A DNA stretch of 64,000 nucleotides from positions 62,001 to 126,000 of the forward strand of contig CAWHUM010000009.1 in NCBI GenBank assembly GCA_963832445.1, written 5' to 3'. The stretch is from AWTP1-13 sp963832445 (GTDB lineage Bacteria; Pseudomonadota; Alphaproteobacteria; Rhizobiales; Hyphomicrobiaceae). The notes below the pieces were generated by a model. That model was not told the DNA's origin, did no database searches, and saw only the letters and a list, made by a program, of their open reading frames with translations. Shown here piece after piece: positions 15,828 through 26,843 of the stretch (position 1 is the stretch's first letter; each line of letters begins with the position of its first letter). Made by a program: the position numbers and the translations under genes.

Positions 15828-18116
15828 ATGGCCGCAGAACGCATCATCCGGCGAGGGTTGATCGCCACCGCTCTTGGGGGGCTCGTCCTTGGCCTCATCG
15901 CATCCTTGTCTGGCAGGACAGTGCTCGCTCAGTGGATGTGGGCGTGCGGGACGTTGCCTGTTGTTGTTGTGCTTCTGGCCTCGATGGTGCGCGATCTTCT
16001 GTCGGGCCGCATGGGGGTCGACGCCGTCGCCTTCGTTTCCATGTCTGCCGCCCTTCTCCTCGGTGAAGGTCTTGCCGCGGCTGTTGTGGCCGTCATGTAT
16101 GCAGGCGGCAACGTGCTCGAAGACTTTGCCGTTGCCCACGCTGAACGCGACCTCAAATCATTAGTCGACAGGGCGCCGCGAATTGCACACCGCCGTTCGG
16201 GCGCTGCAGTTGAGGACGTGGCCATCGAGCAGGTGGCCCTCGGCGATACGATCCTGGTGCGCGCGGGCGAGGTCATCCCGGTCGATGGGGTGATCACCAG
16301 TCCGGCCGCCATGATCGACGAGTTGGCCCTGACCGGCGAGCCGATGCCCGTCAATCGCCGCCAGGCAGAGCTTGCGCGCAGCGGGACGCTGAACGCGGGC
16401 GAGACGTTCGAGCTGAGAGCCACCGCGACTGCAGGCGAGAGCACCTATGCCGGCATCGTGCGCATGGTCACGGCGGCCCAGACCGCCAAAGCTCCGTTCA
16501 TACGCCTGGCGGATCGCTACGCGCTGTTGCTGCTGCCGATCACGCTCGTCATAGCAGCCGGTGCCTGGCTCCTCTCGGGCGATGCGATCCGAGGGTTGGC
16601 CGTGCTGGTTGCGGCTACCCCGTGCCCGTTGATCCTCGCCGCACCTGTCGCCTTCATCGCCGGCGTATCGCAGGCTGCCAGACGCGGCATCCTCATCAAG
16701 GGTGGCGGGCCTCTCGAAGCGCTGGCACGGACCCACACGGTGATGTTCGACAAGACCGGCACCCTTACGGTCGGCGGCGCGCGCCTCGTCGCCATCGAGA
16801 CGGCTCCGGGCGAGAGGGCAGAGGAGGTGCTGTGGCTGGCGGCGTCTCTCGAGCAGGCATCGCAGCACGTCGTGGCGACGGCAATTGTCGCCGCGGCCAT
16901 GGCGAAGGGCCTGCGGCTCGAAATTCCATCAAATGTGCGCGAAACCATGGGCTCTGGCGTGTTCGGCCAGATTGGCGGCCGGGAGGTGAGGGCCGGTTCG
17001 CGCCAGCTCGTACACGGCTCCAGGAGGCCGGAGGACTGGGCAGTGCGCGCGCTGCGGCGCGCCGCTTGGCGATCGGCGCTCTGTGTCTTCGTCGCCGTCG
17101 ACGGGCGTACCATTGGCGCTTTGTTGCTAGGAGACGAGCTCAGGCGTGACACGCCGCGTGCCGTCCAGTCTCTACGAACCGCCGGGGTGGCGCGCATCGT
17201 GATGGTGACCGGCGACCGCGCCGATGCCGCCGAGACGATCGGCGCCGCCCTCGATCTCGACGCCGTCCTCGCCGACCGTGTGCCGTCCGACAAGGTCGAT
17301 GCGGTCGCCATGGAGCAGCGCCTGCATCCGACGCTGATGGTCGGCGACGGCATCAACGATGCGCCGGCGCTGGCCAAGGCCGATGTCGGCATCGCCATGG
17401 GTGCCCGCGGCGCCAGTGCCTCTTCGGAGGCCGCCGACGTCGTCATTCTCGTTGACCGTCTGGACCGGGTTTCGGACGCCGTGATCATTGCACGCCGCGC
17501 CCGCACGATCGCAGTGCAAAGCATCGTGGCCGGAATGGCTCTGTCGGGACTGGCAATGGCCGCCGCCGCGGTTGGATGGCTGACGCCAGTCGCCGGAGCG
17601 CTCACCCAAGAAGCCATCGACGTGGCTGTCATACTCAACGCGCTTCGCGCGCTGGGCCCCGGCCGGCAATTTGGTCGGCAAGCCATGCCGCCTGCGACGG
17701 CGCGCGCGTTGCGGGAGGACCATGTGCGGCTCGAGGTAACGCTTGACCGCCTGCGGGCGATTGCCGATGCCCTGGACGATGCCGAACCCTCCGCCGCCGT
17801 GGCACTGATTGCCGAGGCGAACCGGCTCGTTGCGGGGCAAATCGTGGTGCACGAACGCGATGATGAAAGTGCCGTCTACCCCCGCCTATCGAAGTTCCTC
17901 TCCGACGCACACGGCCTCGGCGCGATGAGCCGGGCACATCGGGAGATTATCCATCAGGCGAGGCTGCTCGGCTGCATTGCCGACGGCCTACTTCCTGCCG
18001 ATGCAGATCGCTACCTGATCCGTGACGCCCAGCGCGTGATTGAAGCCATCGAGGCGCTCGTGCGCATCCACAACGCGCAGGAAGAGGACATCTACGAGCA
18101 TGCTGCAGCGCCCTGA
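15828..18116 (+). CDS. P1B-5 type metal-transporting P-type ATPase with C-terminal hemerythrin domain (Nia-like)
   Basis: A 762-aa inner-membrane metal exporter. It has no N-terminal metal-binding domain. The transport-helix motif is A-TPCP-L near residue 264 (TPC instead of CPC or SPC), the phosphorylation site is DKTGTLT at about 308, the actuator loop is LTGEPMPVN, and the hinge is VGDGINDAPALAKADVGIAM near 506. Residues about 625-755 form a hemerythrin-like domain with spaced His/Glu ligands (REDHVRLE, HERDDESAVYPRL, RAHREIIHQ, HNAQEEDIYEH). TPC plus hemerythrin defines the P1B-5 group, represented by Sinorhizobium Nia, which exports Fe(II)/Ni(II). An FNR box lies upstream, so low-oxygen expression is expected. 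The ATG at 15828 is preferred to the TTG at 15822. Confidence 0.9.
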   Translation: MAAERIIRRGLIATALGGLVLGLIASLSGRTVLAQWMWACGTLPVVVVLLASMVRDLLSGRMGVDAVAFVSMSAALLLGEGLAAAVVAVMYAGGNVLEDFAVAHAERDLKSLVDRAPRIAHRRSGAAVEDVAIEQVALGDTILVRAGEVIPVDGVITSPAAMIDELALTGEPMPVNRRQAELARSGTLNAGETFELRATATAGESTYAGIVRMVTAAQTAKAPFIRLADRYALLLLPITLVIAAGAWLLSGDAIRGLAVLVAATPCPLILAAPVAFIAGVSQAARRGILIKGGGPLEALARTHTVMFDKTGTLTVGGARLVAIETAPGERAEEVLWLAASLEQASQHVVATAIVAAAMAKGLRLEIPSNVRETMGSGVFGQIGGREVRAGSRQLVHGSRRPEDWAVRALRRAAWRSALCVFVAVDGRTIGALLLGDELRRDTPRAVQSLRTAGVARIVMVTGDRADAAETIGAALDLDAVLADRVPSDKVDAVAMEQRLHPTLMVGDGINDAPALAKADVGIAMGARGASASSEAADVVILVDRLDRVSDAVIIARRARTIAVQSIVAGMALSGLAMAAAAVGWLTPVAGALTQEAIDVAVILNALRALGPGRQFGRQAMPPATARALREDHVRLEVTLDRLRAIADALDDAEPSAAVALIAEANRLVAGQIVVHERDDESAVYPRLSKFLSDAHGLGAMSRAHREIIHQARLLGCIADGLLPADADRYLIRDAQRVIEAIEALVRIHNAQEEDIYEHAAAP

Positions 18117-18186
18117 TGTTTCAGCGGGGATGAGCGGAAACAAACACGTCCGGCTAAACCTAGCGCAGCGATTTTCCGTGCCTGCT

Positions 18187-18200
18187 TTGACAAGTGTCAA
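18187..18200. promoter_or_regulatory. FNR/FixK-type box upstream of the 97-aa gene
   Basis: TTGACAAGTGTCAA, a perfect TTGA-N6-TCAA dyad, 43 nt before the ATG of the 97-aa gene. Confidence 0.75.
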
Positions 18201-18243
18201 TGCCCAGCCTCGGCAGCCATGTTGAATTTCCCCTGTCTAGCCG

Positions 18244-18537
18244 ATGGCACCCATGATCACACTGGAAGATTGCATCTGCATGTGCGGCCTCACCGAAGAA
18301 GAGGTGTTGGCCATCGCTGAGCATGAGCACATCCCCGAGATTGCAGCCACCGCGCTGGCGCAATACCTCCTCTGTCAGGATCACGGCGCGGAAACGATCC
18401 GGGATATGCTGCGGGACGATATCCGCGTAGCGCTCGCGCGAGGCGATCGTAAGCATGCCCGCGGGCTCTTCATGGCTCTCCGCCACTTCTTGACTGCACA
18501 CCCCGAGGCACGAGCGGCTTTGCCACCGCGCCCTTAG
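18244..18537 (+). CDS. Small conserved hypothetical protein, 97 aa
   Basis: A 97-aa soluble, helical protein. It starts MAPMITLEDCICMCGLTEEE and continues with ALAQYLLCQDHGAETIRDML and ALRHFLTAHPEARAAL. No enzymatic motif is visible; the first part has a C-x-C-x-C pattern (CICMC). Similar short proteins occur in Rhizobiales near stress genes, but I know of no assigned function. The FNR-type box 43 nt upstream gives it its own oxygen-regulated promoter. A start at the second Met (18253) is also possible. Confidence 0.78.
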   Translation: MAPMITLEDCICMCGLTEEEVLAIAEHEHIPEIAATALAQYLLCQDHGAETIRDMLRDDIRVALARGDRKHARGLFMALRHFLTAHPEARAALPPRP

Positions 18538-18544
18538 ATCAGGG

Positions 18545-18574
18545 GGCGGCAAGTGAGGCGCCTGCCTTGCCGCC
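18545..18574. terminator. Hairpin between the 97-aa gene and the MacB-like permease
   Basis: A perfect 9-bp stem GGCGGCAAG/CTTGCCGCC encloses a loop that holds a further AGGCGCCT palindrome. It lies between convergent genes (18537 plus, 18592 minus). There is no T-run, so it is probably a bidirectional terminator or a 3'-end structure. Confidence 0.45.
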
Positions 18575-18591
18575 GGGCGGCGCAGCAACAC

Positions 18592-19800
18592 TCACTCGTG
18601 CCGCAGCGCTTCGATCGGGTCGAGGTGGGCCGCGCGGCGCGCCGGGAAGTAGCCGAACACGACGCCAACAAACGCAGAGAAGGCGAACGCTATCAGCACG
18701 ATGGTCGGATCGAGCACGAAGGGCACGTCGAGAGCGCGCGTCGCAAGGCCCGCGAGCGACAAGCCCAGCGTGATCCCGATCAGGCCGCCGAGCCCCGACA
18801 GCACCACCGCCTCCACCAGGAACTGCATCAGCACCTGCCCCTCCAGCGCGCCGATCGCCAGCCGGATGCCGATCTCGCGCGTCCGCTCGGTGACCGACAC
18901 CAGCATGATGTTCATGATGCCGATGCCGCCGACCAGCAGGCTCACGCCTGCAACCGCCCCCAGCAGACCCGTCAGAACGGTTGTCGTGGCGGTCTGGGTC
19001 TGCGCGATCTGCTTCATGTCGCGGACCGAGAAGTCATCGTCCTTGCTCGAGCTGACGTTGCGCCGCTCGCGCAGCAGCCGTTCGATGTCGGCCTGAACCT
19101 TGGCGGTGTCCGTTCCTTCCTCCGCCGACACCCATATCGTGGAGATATCCGAGTTGCCGGCGATGCGCCGCTGAAACATGCGCAATGGCACGATCACGAT
19201 GTCGTCCTGGTCCGTGCCGAAGCTGGATTGGCCCTTGGATGCCAGCAGTCCGATGACCTCGCATGAGATCTTGTTGACGCGGATATTGCGGCCGATCGGA
19301 TCGTTCCTGCCGAACAGCTTCTCCCTGCACGGTCTCGCCGATCACGCAGGCGGCACGGCCGCTGCGGACCTCGCCCTCCAGAAAGCGGCGGCCGGCAGTG
19401 AGCTGCCAGTCGTGCGTGATGAAATAGCCGTTATCGGTGCCGGTCGACCGGCGTGCTGCGGTTCTCCGACCCGTAGATGATGGTCGTCGACCTTCTGGCT
19501 CACCGGTGCCACGGCGCGAACGCCGTGCAGCTGCGCCTTCAGGGCCTCGACATCGCGGATGTTGAAGGGTTTCGCCTCGGCGCTGGCGCGGCCGGGTCCG
19601 AACTGGCCGGGACGGACCGAACAGCAGGTTGCTGCCGAGCTTGGCTAGGTCCGCGGCGACCTTGGCCGTCGTGCCGTTGCCGATCGTCACCATGGCGATG
19701 ACGGCGCCGACGCCGATGACGATGCCGAGCGTCGTGAGAAACGACCGCAGCACATTGCGCAGGATCGCCTGCAGCGCCAGCTTGATCGTCTCGTAGACCA

Positions 19801-19801
<1 letters not shown>
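18592..19801 (-). CDS. macB: MacB-like ABC transporter permease, frameshifted
   Basis: The permease half of a MacB-type system. The intact N-terminus is MVYETIKLALQAILRNVLRS with the first membrane helix; the C-terminal three helices contain LLVGGIGIMNIMLVSVTERT and end in YFPARRAAHLDPIEALRHE. Between about 19200 and 19650 the reading frame shifts several times: expected sequence such as PFNIRDVEALKAQLHGVRAV and GYFITHDWQLTAGRRFLEGE appears in different frames. Each change I could resolve is an extra base, which suggests sequencing insertions. The ATG overlaps the ATPase stop codon (TGATG). With the ATPase and MacA it would form an efflux system for macrolide-like or peptide substrates. Confidence 0.75.
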
Positions 19802-20525
<724 letters not shown>

Positions 20526-20538
20526 CAGCGCGTCTGCC

Positions 20539-21861
20539 TCACCGTTTGGCGGTCGTGCTGTCGACGATGACGCTCTGCCCTTCCGCGATCTCGCCTTGAC
20601 GATCTCCGTACGCTTGCCCGTCGCGACACCCCGATCAGCACAGGGACGGGCACAGCGGCACCCGTTCTTCAGCAATCCATATCCTTCGGCTGGGTCCGCT
20701 CTCCTCTCTCTGGCTCGCCGCCCGGAACGGCGGGCGGCCCGGGCAGGAGCCTGCGCAGGAGACTGGTCGCTTTCCGAAACCTGCTTGGCACGGCGGAGCG
20801 TATCGCAGCGCAGCGTTGGGAACGGTCAATGCCTGGGCGACTTGCTGCACGACGATCTCGGCCGTTGCCGTCATGCCCGGCCGCAGCAGCAGGCCCGCGT
20901 TGTCGGTCGAAAGAACCGCCTTGTAGGTGACGACGCCCTGCACCACCTCGGAGCCGTAGCGCAGCTCGCGGATGCGCGCCTGGAATTTCCGGTCCGGATA
21001 CGCGTCCACCGAGAACGCGCCCTGCTGGCCTTCCTTGACCTTGCCCACGTCGGCTTCATCGACGTCGACCTGGACCTCCATCTGCGCGAGATCCTCGGCG
21101 ATCGTGAACAGGATCGGGGCCTGCAAGGAGGAGGCGACGGTCTGTCCGGGATCGACGTTGCGTTTCAGCACGATGCCATTGATCGGCGAAACGATGCGCG
21201 ATTTGACGAGGTTCGTCTCGTTGAGCTGCACGTCGGCCTCGGCGACGCCCACATCGGCCTTGGCGCTCTCGACCGCGGCTTCCGCCCGGTCGTGTGCGGC
21301 CTTGGCCGTGTCCAGGTCCTGCTGGGACGAGACCTTGTTTGTGGAGAGCGTCTTCTTGCGCTCGTAGGCCAGCTTCTTTTCCACCAGCGTGGCTTCGACA
21401 TCGAGGACCTTGGCTTTTGCCGAGGCAAGCCTGGCACGCGAGCTGTTCAGCGTCGCCTTGAGCTTGTCGGTGTCGAGCTCGGCCAGCACCTGGCCAACCT
21501 TCACCGGCGAGTTGAAGTCCACCAGGACGTTGCGGATGGTGCCCGACAGCTCGCTTGAGACATCGACCTGGTTGGTGGGCTGCACGGAGCCCGTCGCCGT
21601 TATGATCACCGTGAGATCAGTGCGGGTTGCCGGCTCCACCACGAAGCTTTGCTCGGCGCCCGAGCCCGCGCGGAACATTGCGGCGACGGCAAGCAGCAGC
21701 AGAAGCGTGGCCAGTCCGGCCCATGCCACCAGCCTGCGACTCAGGAATCGCGACACTCGCGGTTGGTCGAGCCCGAGCAAGGCGCGAATCTCGGAGTGCT
21801 CGTCCCGCGTGGGCTGCTTGTTCATTGTCGCCGCCATTTTGCTCATCAACTGGATACGCAT
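20539..21861 (-). CDS. macA: MacA-like periplasmic adaptor (HlyD family), frameshifted near the C-terminus
   Basis: A membrane-fusion protein of about 440 aa. A single N-terminal helix (LVAWAGLATLLLLLAVAAMF) is followed by the lipoyl/biotinyl half IITATGSVQPTNQVDVSSEL, a coiled-coil hairpin rich in Ala/Lys/Glu, and IVSPINGIVLKRNVDPGQTV with the beta-barrel behind it. The open frame is intact to LTVPNAALRYAPP, then an extra base near 20801 shifts it. The expected ending VIVDSTTAKR can be read in other frames before the TGA at 20539-20541. It would link the MacB-like pump to an outer-membrane channel. ATG 21861 is the longest start; 21846 or 21825 are alternatives. Confidence 0.8.
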
Positions 21862-22064
21862 CCTATGCCGCTTACTCCTCGCGGGGTTTGATGCGGCTCA
21901 ATCCGGCCGAAGACCTTGCTGCGCGCTGCCAACGCCTTGAACAGCGCTGCTGCGGCTCGCCTCATAGAGCCGGGCGCTGCCCGTCGATCCTCGAGACGAC
22001 CGGTCTCCAATTTGCGGCATCGCGGTGCCGGCCCGCGCCCCTGCGTTGACCCTAATCGACCTCC

Positions 22065-23572
22065 TCAGACGTATCCGAGCCAGCGCCAGTAGGTGGCGCC
22101 CAGGATCATCACCAGCGCGAAGGCGATGACGGTCAGCACCAGGCCCGTGCGCACGAAGTCCTTGGCCTCGAAGGTCTCGGTGCCGTAGGCCACCATGTTC
22201 TGCGGCGCGTTGACCACGAGGATGAAGCCGAAGCTCACCACGAACTGCAGCAGCATGGTCATGCCGACGATGTTGATGCCCTGGGTGCCGACGCCCTGCA
22301 GCACGGCGATGATGATGGGGACCATGGCGGACGCCAGCGCGGTGGCGCTGGCAAACCCCAAGTGGATCACGATCAGGAACAGGCTCATGACGCCCAGGAT
22401 GAAGAAGGCGGTTGCCAGCTTCAGCCCGAACTGGGCCACCATGAGGTCCGCCAGCCACACCGCGCCCCGGGTCTGCAGCAGCGCCGTGCCGAGACTGATG
22501 CCGATGCCGAACAGCACCACCGTGCCCCAGGGGATATTCGGGCTGCGCCTGCTTCCAGGTCATGATGCTGATGCCGGGCAGGAACATGAGCGCGATCGCT
22601 GCAACGGTGGTCGAGCTGGTGTCGAAGCGGTGCAGCACGCCCTCCGTGGCCCAGAACGCCAGCAGGGTGAGCGAGATGGCGAGCAGCTTGATCTCGGAGG
22701 CCTTCATCGGCCCCAGATCGGCAAGCTGCTTGCGGATGGCGTCGCGTCCGCCCGGCACTTCCTTGACCTCCGGCGGCAGCATGCGCGTCATCACGAAGTA
22801 GAGCGCGATAGTCATGATGATGGCGAAGGGCGCGGCTGCGACCAGCCACTCGCCCCAGGTGATGGTGGCCTGCAGTGTACTTCTCGATGAAGCCGATGGC
22901 CACCATGTTCTGCGCGGCGGCCGTCTTGATGCCGACGTTCCAGATGCTCGCGGTCTGCGTGGTGGTGATCATCAGCATGCCGGCGAACGCGCTCTTCTTG
23001 CTCATGCCGAAGGCGGCGATGATGCCAAGCATGATCGGCACCAGGCAGGACACGCGTGCGGTCGTCGAGGGCACCAGGAAGGCCAGCACGATGCCGACCA
23101 GCATGGAGCCGGCGAGCACGCTTCGGGTCTCGGTGCCGACGCGGGAAAGGATGACTAGGGCGATGCGCCGGTCTAGCCCGGTGACCTGCATGGCAGCGGC
23201 GAGGAACAGCGCGGCGGCGACCAGCGCCAATGCCGTGGTGGCAAAGCCGCTGAAGGCGATGCCGAGCGCAGCGCTGGTGCCGAGCAGCACCTTAGGGTTG
23301 GCGACGCTGGGTGCGGTGCCGAGGAGGAATGCCATGAGCGCGGCGATGACGAGGGCGGAAACGGCGTAGTCCAGCGCTTCCGTCATCCACACGATGACTG
23401 CGAACGCCAGCACGGCCAGCATGCGCTGGCCGGCCATCGGCAAGCCTGCCGGCGTGGGCAGCAAGATAACCGCGATCAGGACGGCGATCGCGAGCATCAA
23501 CCCCCAGTTCAGAACCGATGAACTTGGCCGTTCGACAGCCGTGGTCGACGGCAGCTTATCCGCAATAGCCAT
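22065..23572 (-). CDS. DASS-family sodium/anion symporter (di/tricarboxylate or sulfate), two frameshifts
   Basis: A SLC13/DASS-type transporter of about 500 aa and 11-12 membrane helices. A strong GGAGGAA site precedes the start MAIADKLPSTTAVERP. Family motifs include MAFLLGTAPSV and IVLAFLVPSTTARVSCLVPI (substrate-binding helix-loop region) in the first repeat, and NMVAYGTETFEAKDF-V in the second, where VNAPQN is the second signature loop. Two single extra bases break the frame, near 22875 (after GFIEKYTA) and near 22540 (after MTWKQAQ); removing them restores ATITWGEWLVAAAPFAIIM and NIPWGTVVLFGIGISLGTAL. Substrates are likely C4-dicarboxylates, citrate or similar. A degenerate FNR-like site lies 56 nt upstream. 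Confidence 0.82.
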
Positions 23573-23627
23573 GGCAATTTCCTCCCAGCGTGTGCGGAAG
23601 CATTGTCAGCTGCAGCCACCGCGGGCT

Positions 23628-23641
23628 TTGCGCAGGATCAA
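23628..23641. promoter_or_regulatory. Degenerate FNR/FixK-like site between the DASS and ABC exporter genes
   Basis: TTGCGCAGGATCAA differs from TTGA-N6-TCAA at one conserved base. It lies 56 nt upstream of the DASS start and 57 nt upstream of the ABC exporter start. This may be chance. Confidence 0.3.
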
Positions 23642-23697
23642 AGAAGCACGCCCGGCCAGGCGGATAACTGCCCCTCGGATGCATCGGCGGCGCCTGC

Positions 23698-24462
23698 GTG
23701 AGCCCAATGCAACAGGACTGGCGGCAAGCAGTGCTCAATCCCCTGCCACGACCTACGCCCGAAGCGGTTTTCGAGGCGCGGGGCCTGACCAAGGTCTACC
23801 GCAACGGTGAGATCGTGGTGCATGCGCTCGCTGGGGTGGATCTGACGCTCTACTCAGGCGAGCTTGTGGTGCTGCTGGGCCCGTCCGGTTCGGGCAAGTC
23901 GACGCTCCTCAACATCCTCGGCGGGCTGGACCGGGCTACCTCTGGGTTCGCTCGCTTCCGCGACCACGAGCTGACCGCGCTCGACGACGCCGGCCTCACC
24001 GCCTACCGGCGCGACCACGTAGGGTTCGTGTTCCAGTTCTACAATCTGATCCCCTCGCTCACCGCGCGCGAGAACGTGGCGCTCGTCACCGAGATTGCGC
24101 GCACCCCGCTCACCCCTGAGGCCGCGCTCGAGCTGGTAGGGCTGGGCGAGCGGCTGGACCATTTCCCCGCCCAGCTGTCGGGCGGTGAGCAGCAGCGCGT
24201 CGCCATCGCCCGCGCCATCGCCAAGCAGCCCGACGTGCTGTTGTGCGACGAGCCCACGGGTGCGCTCGACAGCAAAACCGGCGTTCGCGTGTTGGAGGCG
24301 CTCTCCCTGATCAACGAGCAGCTCGGTACGACGACGGCGCTCATCACGCACAACGCCGCCATCAAAGATATGGCGCATCGCGTGTTCCTGTTCGGCGACG
24401 GACGCATCACGGGGACGTTCACCAACGAAAGCCGCAAGCCGGCTTCCGCGATCAGCTGGTGA
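23698..24462 (+). CDS. ABC exporter ATP-binding protein (MacB/LolD/DevA type)
   Basis: A 254-aa ATPase with Walker A LLGPSGSGKSTLLNIL, Q-loop VGFVFQFYNLIPSLTAREN, signature LSGGEQQRVAIARAI and Walker B VLLCDEPTGALDSKTG. The H-loop is ALITHNAAIKDMAHRV. The start is GTG 23698 or ATG 23707; the first 25 residues precede the domain. The last codons overlap the start region of the permease gene, which begins 6 nt after the stop, and an HlyD adaptor follows. Gene order ATPase-permease-adaptor is that of DevBCA-like or lipoprotein/metabolite exporters. The exported substrate is unknown. Confidence 0.92.
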   Translation: MSPMQQDWRQAVLNPLPRPTPEAVFEARGLTKVYRNGEIVVHALAGVDLTLYSGELVVLLGPSGSGKSTLLNILGGLDRATSGFARFRDHELTALDDAGLTAYRRDHVGFVFQFYNLIPSLTARENVALVTEIARTPLTPEAALELVGLGERLDHFPAQLSGGEQQRVAIARAIAKQPDVLLCDEPTGALDSKTGVRVLEALSLINEQLGTTTALITHNAAIKDMAHRVFLFGDGRITGTFTNESRKPASAISW

Positions 24463-24467
24463 GCCCT

Positions 24468-26832
24468 ATGCGCATGCTCGACCGCAAACTGATCCGGGAC
24501 TTGAGGCGCATGTGGGCGCAGGCGCTGGCGATCGCCCTCGTCGTCGCGTCGGGGGCCGCCACCTTCGTGCTGGCGAGCGGCGCCTTTCGATCGCTCGACG
24601 AGACGCGGCGTGCCTACTACGAGCGCTACCGGTTCGCCGACGTGTTCGCCGAGGTCCGGCGTGCGCCGAAGTCGCTGGCCGAGCAGATCCTGGCCATCCC
24701 GGGAGTGGCGGCGGCGGAGACCCGCATCGCAAGGCTTGCCCTGCTCGATGTGGAGGGCGTGGAGGAGCCTGCGACAGGGCAAATCATTTCAGCTGCCCGA
24801 CTTCGTGGCACAGCGTCTCAACCGCCTGCATCTGCGCGAAGGCCGGCTGCCGGAAGCGGAGCGGACCGACGAGGTCACCGTCAACGATGCGTTCGCCAGG
24901 GCGCATCGCCTCAGTCTCGGCTCCACCATCAGGGCCATCCTCAACGGCAAGAAGCGCGAGCTGAAAGTGGTGGGCATCGCCTTGTCGCCGGAGTTCGTAT
25001 ACGCGCTGGGGCCAGGCGACCTGATGCCCGACGACCGCCGCTTTGCAGTCATGTGGATGTCGGAGAAAGCAGCGGCGGCTCTGTTCGATCTCGACGGCGC
25101 CTTCAACTCGGTGAGCCTGCAGCTGCTGACGGGCGCCTCCGAGGCCAGCGTGATCGAAAAGCTTGACGGTCTGCTCGCCCGCTATGGCGGCACCGGCGCA
25201 TACGGCCGCAAGGACCAGCTCTCCCATGCATTCCTTGACGCCGAGCTCCAGCAGCTCGACGCCCTGCGCCGGGTGATACCGCCGGTCTTTCTATTGGTGT
25301 CGGCGTTTCTCATCAACATGACGCTGACGCGACTGATCGCGCTGGAACGCGAGCAGATCGGCCTGCTGAAGGCGATTGGCTATAGTCCCGTCGCCATCGC
25401 CAGCCACTATGTGAAGTTCGTGCTGGCCATCGCCAGCCTGGGGATTGCGCTGGGCTTTTTTGCGGGTGCATGGCTCGGCCATGGGCTGACCCGTCTCTAC
25501 GCGGACTTCTTCCACTTTCCGTTCCTGCTCTTCCAGCACGACACGGATGTCTACGCGACTGCGGGGATCGTCTCCCTAGTCTCAGCGGTCATCGGCGCGG
25601 TGAGAGCCGTCACCCAAGTGTTGCAGCTTGCGCCCGCCGTGGCCATGCAGCCACCGGCTCCCGTGTCCTATCGCCGCCTGTTCAAGGGTTGGCCGCGCCT
25701 GCCAATTCGAGCCTCGCAGCTCAGCATCATGGCGCTGCGGCAAATGGTGCGGCGTCCGCTACGCGCTGGCCTCACCTCGCTCGGCGTTTCCTTGGGCGTG
25801 GCCTTGCTGGTAATGGCGCTGCTCTCCTTCGACTCGGTCGAGCTGATGATCGACATTGCCTTCTTTCGCACCGAACGCCAGCATGCAACCCTGATCTTCG
25901 CCGATGACAAGCATCCGCGCGCCGTTCAGGCCGCAGAGCGCTTGCCCGGGGTTCTGCGCGCCGAACCATACCGGACAATTTCGGTGCGGCTGCGCAATGG
26001 TCATCTCACACGCAAGCTGGCGATTACCGGCAAGCCCAGGGATATGGACCTGTCGCGGGTGCTCGATATCGATTCCCGGCCGGCTGTGCTTCCGGAAGGC
26101 GGACTCATGATCGACGCGCGCGTAGCCGAGGTGCTGGCGCTGAAGCGCGGCGATATGGTGGATGTCGAGTTCCTCGAAGGCCGGCGCGGCACGCGCCTGG
26201 TGCCCGTCACCGACATCATCCAGAGCTACTTCGGCCTCATGGCCTTCATGGACCTCGATGCCCTGCACGGCATCACCGACGAGGGACCACGCGTCACCGG
26301 CGTGCACATCGCCTACGACACGCGAGCCCAGCACGAACTGTTCACCGCCATCAAGGCGACACCGGCCATCGGCTCCATCGGGCTGCAGAACAAGGCGCTC
26401 ACCCGCTTTCGCGCCACCATCGAGCAGAACATGAACTACATGGTGACCGTGTACGCTACGCTGGCTGTGATCATCGCCTTCGGCGTCGTCTACAACAGCG
26501 CCCGCATCCAGCTCTCCGAGCATGCCCGCGAGCTGGCGAGCCTCAGGGTGCTGGGCTTCACGCGCGCCGAGGTGGCCAGCGTCCTGCTGACCGAGCTTGC
26601 ACTGCTGACGGCCGTTGCCATCCCGCTCGGGTGGGTGATCGGCTACGGCTTCGGCTGGCTGCTGATGCAGGCCTTCTCGAGCGATCTCTATCGCGTGCCG
26701 TTCACGATCAGCCCGGCGACGTACGCCAAGGCGAGCCTTGTCGTGCTTGCAGCCACTACCGCCTCGGCGCTCATCGTGCGCCAGCGCATCAACAAGCTCG
26801 ACTTGATCGCCGTTCTCAAGACCAGGGACTAG
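24468..26832 (+). CDS. FtsX/DevC-like ABC exporter permease, one frameshift
   Basis: A permease of about 788 aa with two MacB-like FtsX domains. The N-terminus is MRMLDRKLIRDLRRMWAQAL with one helix and a periplasmic domain, then three helices around ALEREQIGLLKAIGYSPVAI and, near the end, three more with HARELASLRVLGFTRAEVAS. A single extra base near 24792 splits it: before it the frame reads EEPATGQIIS, after it LPDFVAQRLNRLHLREGRLP. Restoring the frame gives a continuous family-like protein. It pairs with the ATPase 6 nt upstream and the HlyD protein 11 nt downstream. Confidence 0.85.
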
Positions 26833-26843
26833 GAGTCGACCCC

